Source: Lachnotalea sp041821265 (GTDB taxonomy: Bacteria > Bacillota > Clostridia > Lachnospirales > Lachnospiraceae). Taken from it: a stretch of 64,000 bases of DNA. Position numbers and translations under genes: made by a program. Positions 62,451 through 64,000 of the stretch are shown here, piece after piece (position 1 is the stretch's first letter; each line of letters opens with the position of its first letter). The stretch covers positions 15,313 through 79,312 of the forward strand of contig JBGUEQ010000018.1 in NCBI GenBank assembly GCA_041821265.1. Reading direction: 5' to 3'. The notes under the pieces are model-generated. The model saw nothing but the letters and a program-made list of their open reading frames with translations, made no database searches and was not told where the DNA came from.

Positions 62451-63215
62451 ATGAACGGTTATGTTCATTCAACCGAAAGTTTTGGCAGCGTTGATGGCCC
62501 CGGTATTCGCTTTGTAGTCTTTATGCAAGGTTGTCCTATGCGTTGTCTTTACTGCCACAATCCAGATACTTGGACTCTTAACGTGGGTGCTCAAATGAGT
62601 GTAGACGAAATATTAAACGCTTATCAAAAAAATAGCCCCTTCTACAAAAATGGAGGGCTGACTGTATCGGGTGGAGAACCCTTGATGCAGATTGATTTCT
62701 TGATTGAATTATTTGAAGCTGCGAAAGAAAAAAATATTCATACCTGTCTTGATACCTCCGGCATAACCTATAACGAAGATAATGCTGAATTAATGTTAAA
62801 ATATGATCGTCTAGTAAACGTCACTGATTTAGTAATGCTTGATATTAAACACATTGATCCAAATGAACATTTAAAACTAACAAAACAACCCAATACACAG
62901 ATTTTGAAATTTGCTAAATATTTAGATTCTAAACATATTGATTTATGGATACGACATGTTGTTGTTCCTACTATTACTGATAAAGAAAAATTTTTATATG
63001 AATTAGGTTATTTTATAGGGGGGTTGTCTAATCTCAAGGCATTAGATGTGCTTCCTTATCATACTATGGGCAAAATAAAATATAAAGAATTAGGCATGGA
63101 ATATCCATTGGAAAATATAAAAGATATGGATAAAGAAGATGCAATAGGAGCAAAGAAACACATTATCGACGGTATTAAAAAGAGACGTTTCGAACTTTCT
63201 GAATTTGAATTATAA
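62451..63215 (+). CDS. pflA: Pyruvate formate-lyase activating enzyme
   Basis: 254 aa radical-SAM enzyme: STESFGSVDGPGIRFVVFMQ, cluster motif CPMRCLYC (Cys-x3-Cys-x2-Cys), GGLTVSGGEPLMQ for SAM binding, and CLDTSGITYN. It abstracts H from the Gly of PFL to create the radical, here probably on the separate small subunit. RBS AAAGGAG. It follows the subunit genes by 133 bases. Confidence 0.95.
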   Translation: MNGYVHSTESFGSVDGPGIRFVVFMQGCPMRCLYCHNPDTWTLNVGAQMSVDEILNAYQKNSPFYKNGGLTVSGGEPLMQIDFLIELFEAAKEKNIHTCLDTSGITYNEDNAELMLKYDRLVNVTDLVMLDIKHIDPNEHLKLTKQPNTQILKFAKYLDSKHIDLWIRHVVVPTITDKEKFLYELGYFIGGLSNLKALDVLPYHTMGKIKYKELGMEYPLENIKDMDKEDAIGAKKHIIDGIKKRRFELSEFEL

Positions 63216-63220
63216 CTGGT

Positions 63221-63385
63221 ATGGCTGAGTTACTGTTCACACAGTAGCTTAACACTAGCTGTTAAGCTACGTAAGAAAATGATTCAACAACTGATTTCTG
63301 CTTCGCGTAGCGAATTTGCATGCAGAAATCATCTGTTACTGTGAACGGAGCGAACAATAACATGGCTGAACCGTTACAATAATTT
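63221..63385 (+). repeat. Structured element G, flanked by ATGGCTGA direct repeats
   Basis: Direct repeats ATGGCTGA at 63221-63228 and 63362-63369 frame three stems: GTAGCTTAACA/TGTTAAGCTAC (63244-63270), TGATTTCTGC/GCAGAAATCA (63292-63331) enclosing TTCGC-GTA-GCGAA, and an outer GTTCAC/GTGAAC pairing. GTTACTGTGAACGGAG is the inverse of 5963-5978. Confidence 0.65.
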
Positions 63386-63515
63386 ACATTCAGTTATGCT
63401 TGTCATATTGCTTGATTTGTATTAAAATATATAATGTAACAAATTTTATTTCTATAATTGGAATACTTAAGTATGGTCAATTATAAATCGAACGAAACAT
63501 AAGGAGGATTATATT

Positions 63516-63683
63516 ATGGCATATGTTATTAGTGATAGCTGTGTAAGCTGTGGAGCTTGTGAAAGCGAATGTCCTGTTGGAGCAATTAGTGAAGGTGATG
63601 GACAATATGTAATCGATGCTGATGCTTGTATCGACTGTGGCGCTTGTGCTAGCACATGTCCTACTGGAGCAATAGCTCAGTAA
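63516..63683 (+). CDS. 2[4Fe-4S] ferredoxin
   Basis: 55 aa, RBS AAGGAGG. Two clostridial-type clusters: CVSCGACESECP and CIDCGACASTCP, each followed by GAI. It carries electrons for anaerobic metabolism; one likely role here is to supply the reductant that the PFL-activating enzyme needs, but that is inferred from position. A palindrome AATCAACATGTTGATT (63698-63713) follows. Confidence 0.95.
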   Translation: MAYVISDSCVSCGACESECPVGAISEGDGQYVIDADACIDCGACASTCPTGAIAQ

Positions 63684-63715
63684 TTTAAGCTAGTTTAATC
63701 AACATGTTGATTACT

Positions 63716-63840
63716 AGAACAGAGTGTCTGCTCGCAGACACTCTAGCGCCCATGTGGGTTGCGTAGCAACATGCCTTCCTATCCACGTGGTGTGCCTTTC
63801 TTTCAAGGGTAAGTTCTATGAACTTCCCCTTGAAAGAAAA
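63716..63840 (+). repeat. Dispersed structured repeat, copy C
   Basis: The clearest copy of the A/B/C family: GTGTCTG-CTCG-CAGACAC, then GTTGC-GTA-GCAAC inside CATGTGG/CCACGTG, then TTTCTTTCAAGGG paired with CCCTTGAAAGAAA-like sequence around TAAGTTCTATGAACTT. It lies between the ferredoxin gene and a convergent gene. Confidence 0.75.
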
Positions 63841-63894
63841 AACAAATAGAATTTATTGCTTTTGCATGTTCTACTTGTTTATTTTTTTACAATT

Positions 63895-64000
63895 TTATAT
63901 TAATTTAAATCTTTTTTTCTTTTTCCCTGATTCTTCTGTTGCTGCTATTTCTTTTCTGCTCTTTTGATGATTTCTCATTAATTCATCAAGCTTCTTATAT
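63895..64000 (-). CDS. C-terminal end of an unidentified protein (partial)
   Basis: The frame enters from the right edge and ends at a TAA (63897-63895). The visible 34 residues are basic (KKLDELMRNHQKSRKEIAAT, then GKKKKRFKLI). Too little is present to name it. Confidence 0.5.
   Translation of the reverse strand, partial: YKKLDELMRNHQKSRKEIAATEESGKKKKRFKLI

Overview
The window looks like the chromosome of a low-GC, anaerobic, plant-polysaccharide-degrading Firmicute, most likely a Lachnospiraceae member close to Clostridium (Lachnoclostridium) phytofermentans. Reasons: AT-rich DNA with strong GGAGG ribosome-binding sites, pyruvate formate-lyase fermentation, many sugar ABC transporters with LacI or YesMN-type regulators, MecA and CwlD, and a Tn554-like element. 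No rRNA, tRNA or CRISPR array was seen. The species is inferred from gene style only.

Layout. 0-2 kb: a partial DUF262 gene, a small aromatic-rich ORF and a frameshifted serine recombinase (accessory DNA). 2-6 kb: an AgrA/AgrC-like two-component pair, a YhfC-type membrane protease and a DUF3887-type lipoprotein. 6-15.3 kb: MgtC, a B3/4-domain protein divergent from a MocR regulator, TrmB, lysA, a zinc-finger membrane protein, a 5'-truncated nitroreductase, an MBL hydrolase and an MFS exporter. 15.5-24.7 kb: a Y-family polymerase lacking its first catalytic segment with YolD, secreted or membrane unknowns, a Tn554-like tnpABC unit and an SRAP protein. 24.8-26.2 kb: an iron-sulfur flavoprotein and its TetR regulator.

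26.3-30.7 kb is an RbsA/RbsC/RbsB-type sugar operon ending in L-fucose mutarotase. 30.9-40.6 kb resembles the Bacillus galactan (gan) locus: binding protein, two permeases, GH42 beta-galactosidase, LacI repressor and a decayed GH53 galactanase, plus an unassigned 615-aa protein. Five near-identical CAATCGRTTG boxes tie it together. 40.7-47.1 kb holds a YesM/YesN-type two-component system with a binding protein, then L-fucose isomerase. An AraC regulator and a cupin follow. 49.1-54.6 kb is a housekeeping run (dCMP deaminase, upp, rpiB, Sua5, cwlD, GH18).

54.6-58.1 kb has a repeat- and hairpin-rich intergenic stretch and a three-gene cluster coding a protein kinase fused to a degenerate MinD/CpaE-like domain, a stand-alone copy of that domain and a 105-aa unknown. 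MecA and a DUF1858 protein follow.

The most unusual system is at 59.4-63.7 kb. It is a pyruvate formate-lyase whose glycyl-radical domain is a separate 83-aa protein, with a second 67-aa protein that copies the start of that domain but ends in a Cys-rich tail, then the activating enzyme and a 2[4Fe-4S] ferredoxin.

Several families of short structured repeats are scattered between genes. One has three copies (5.8, 23.9, 63.7 kb). A MITE-like one has two full copies and a fragment (4.3, 55.2, 24.8 kb). A hairpin repeat sits just upstream of two promoters (48.4, 57.9 kb). Many of them contain small hairpins with a GTA loop.
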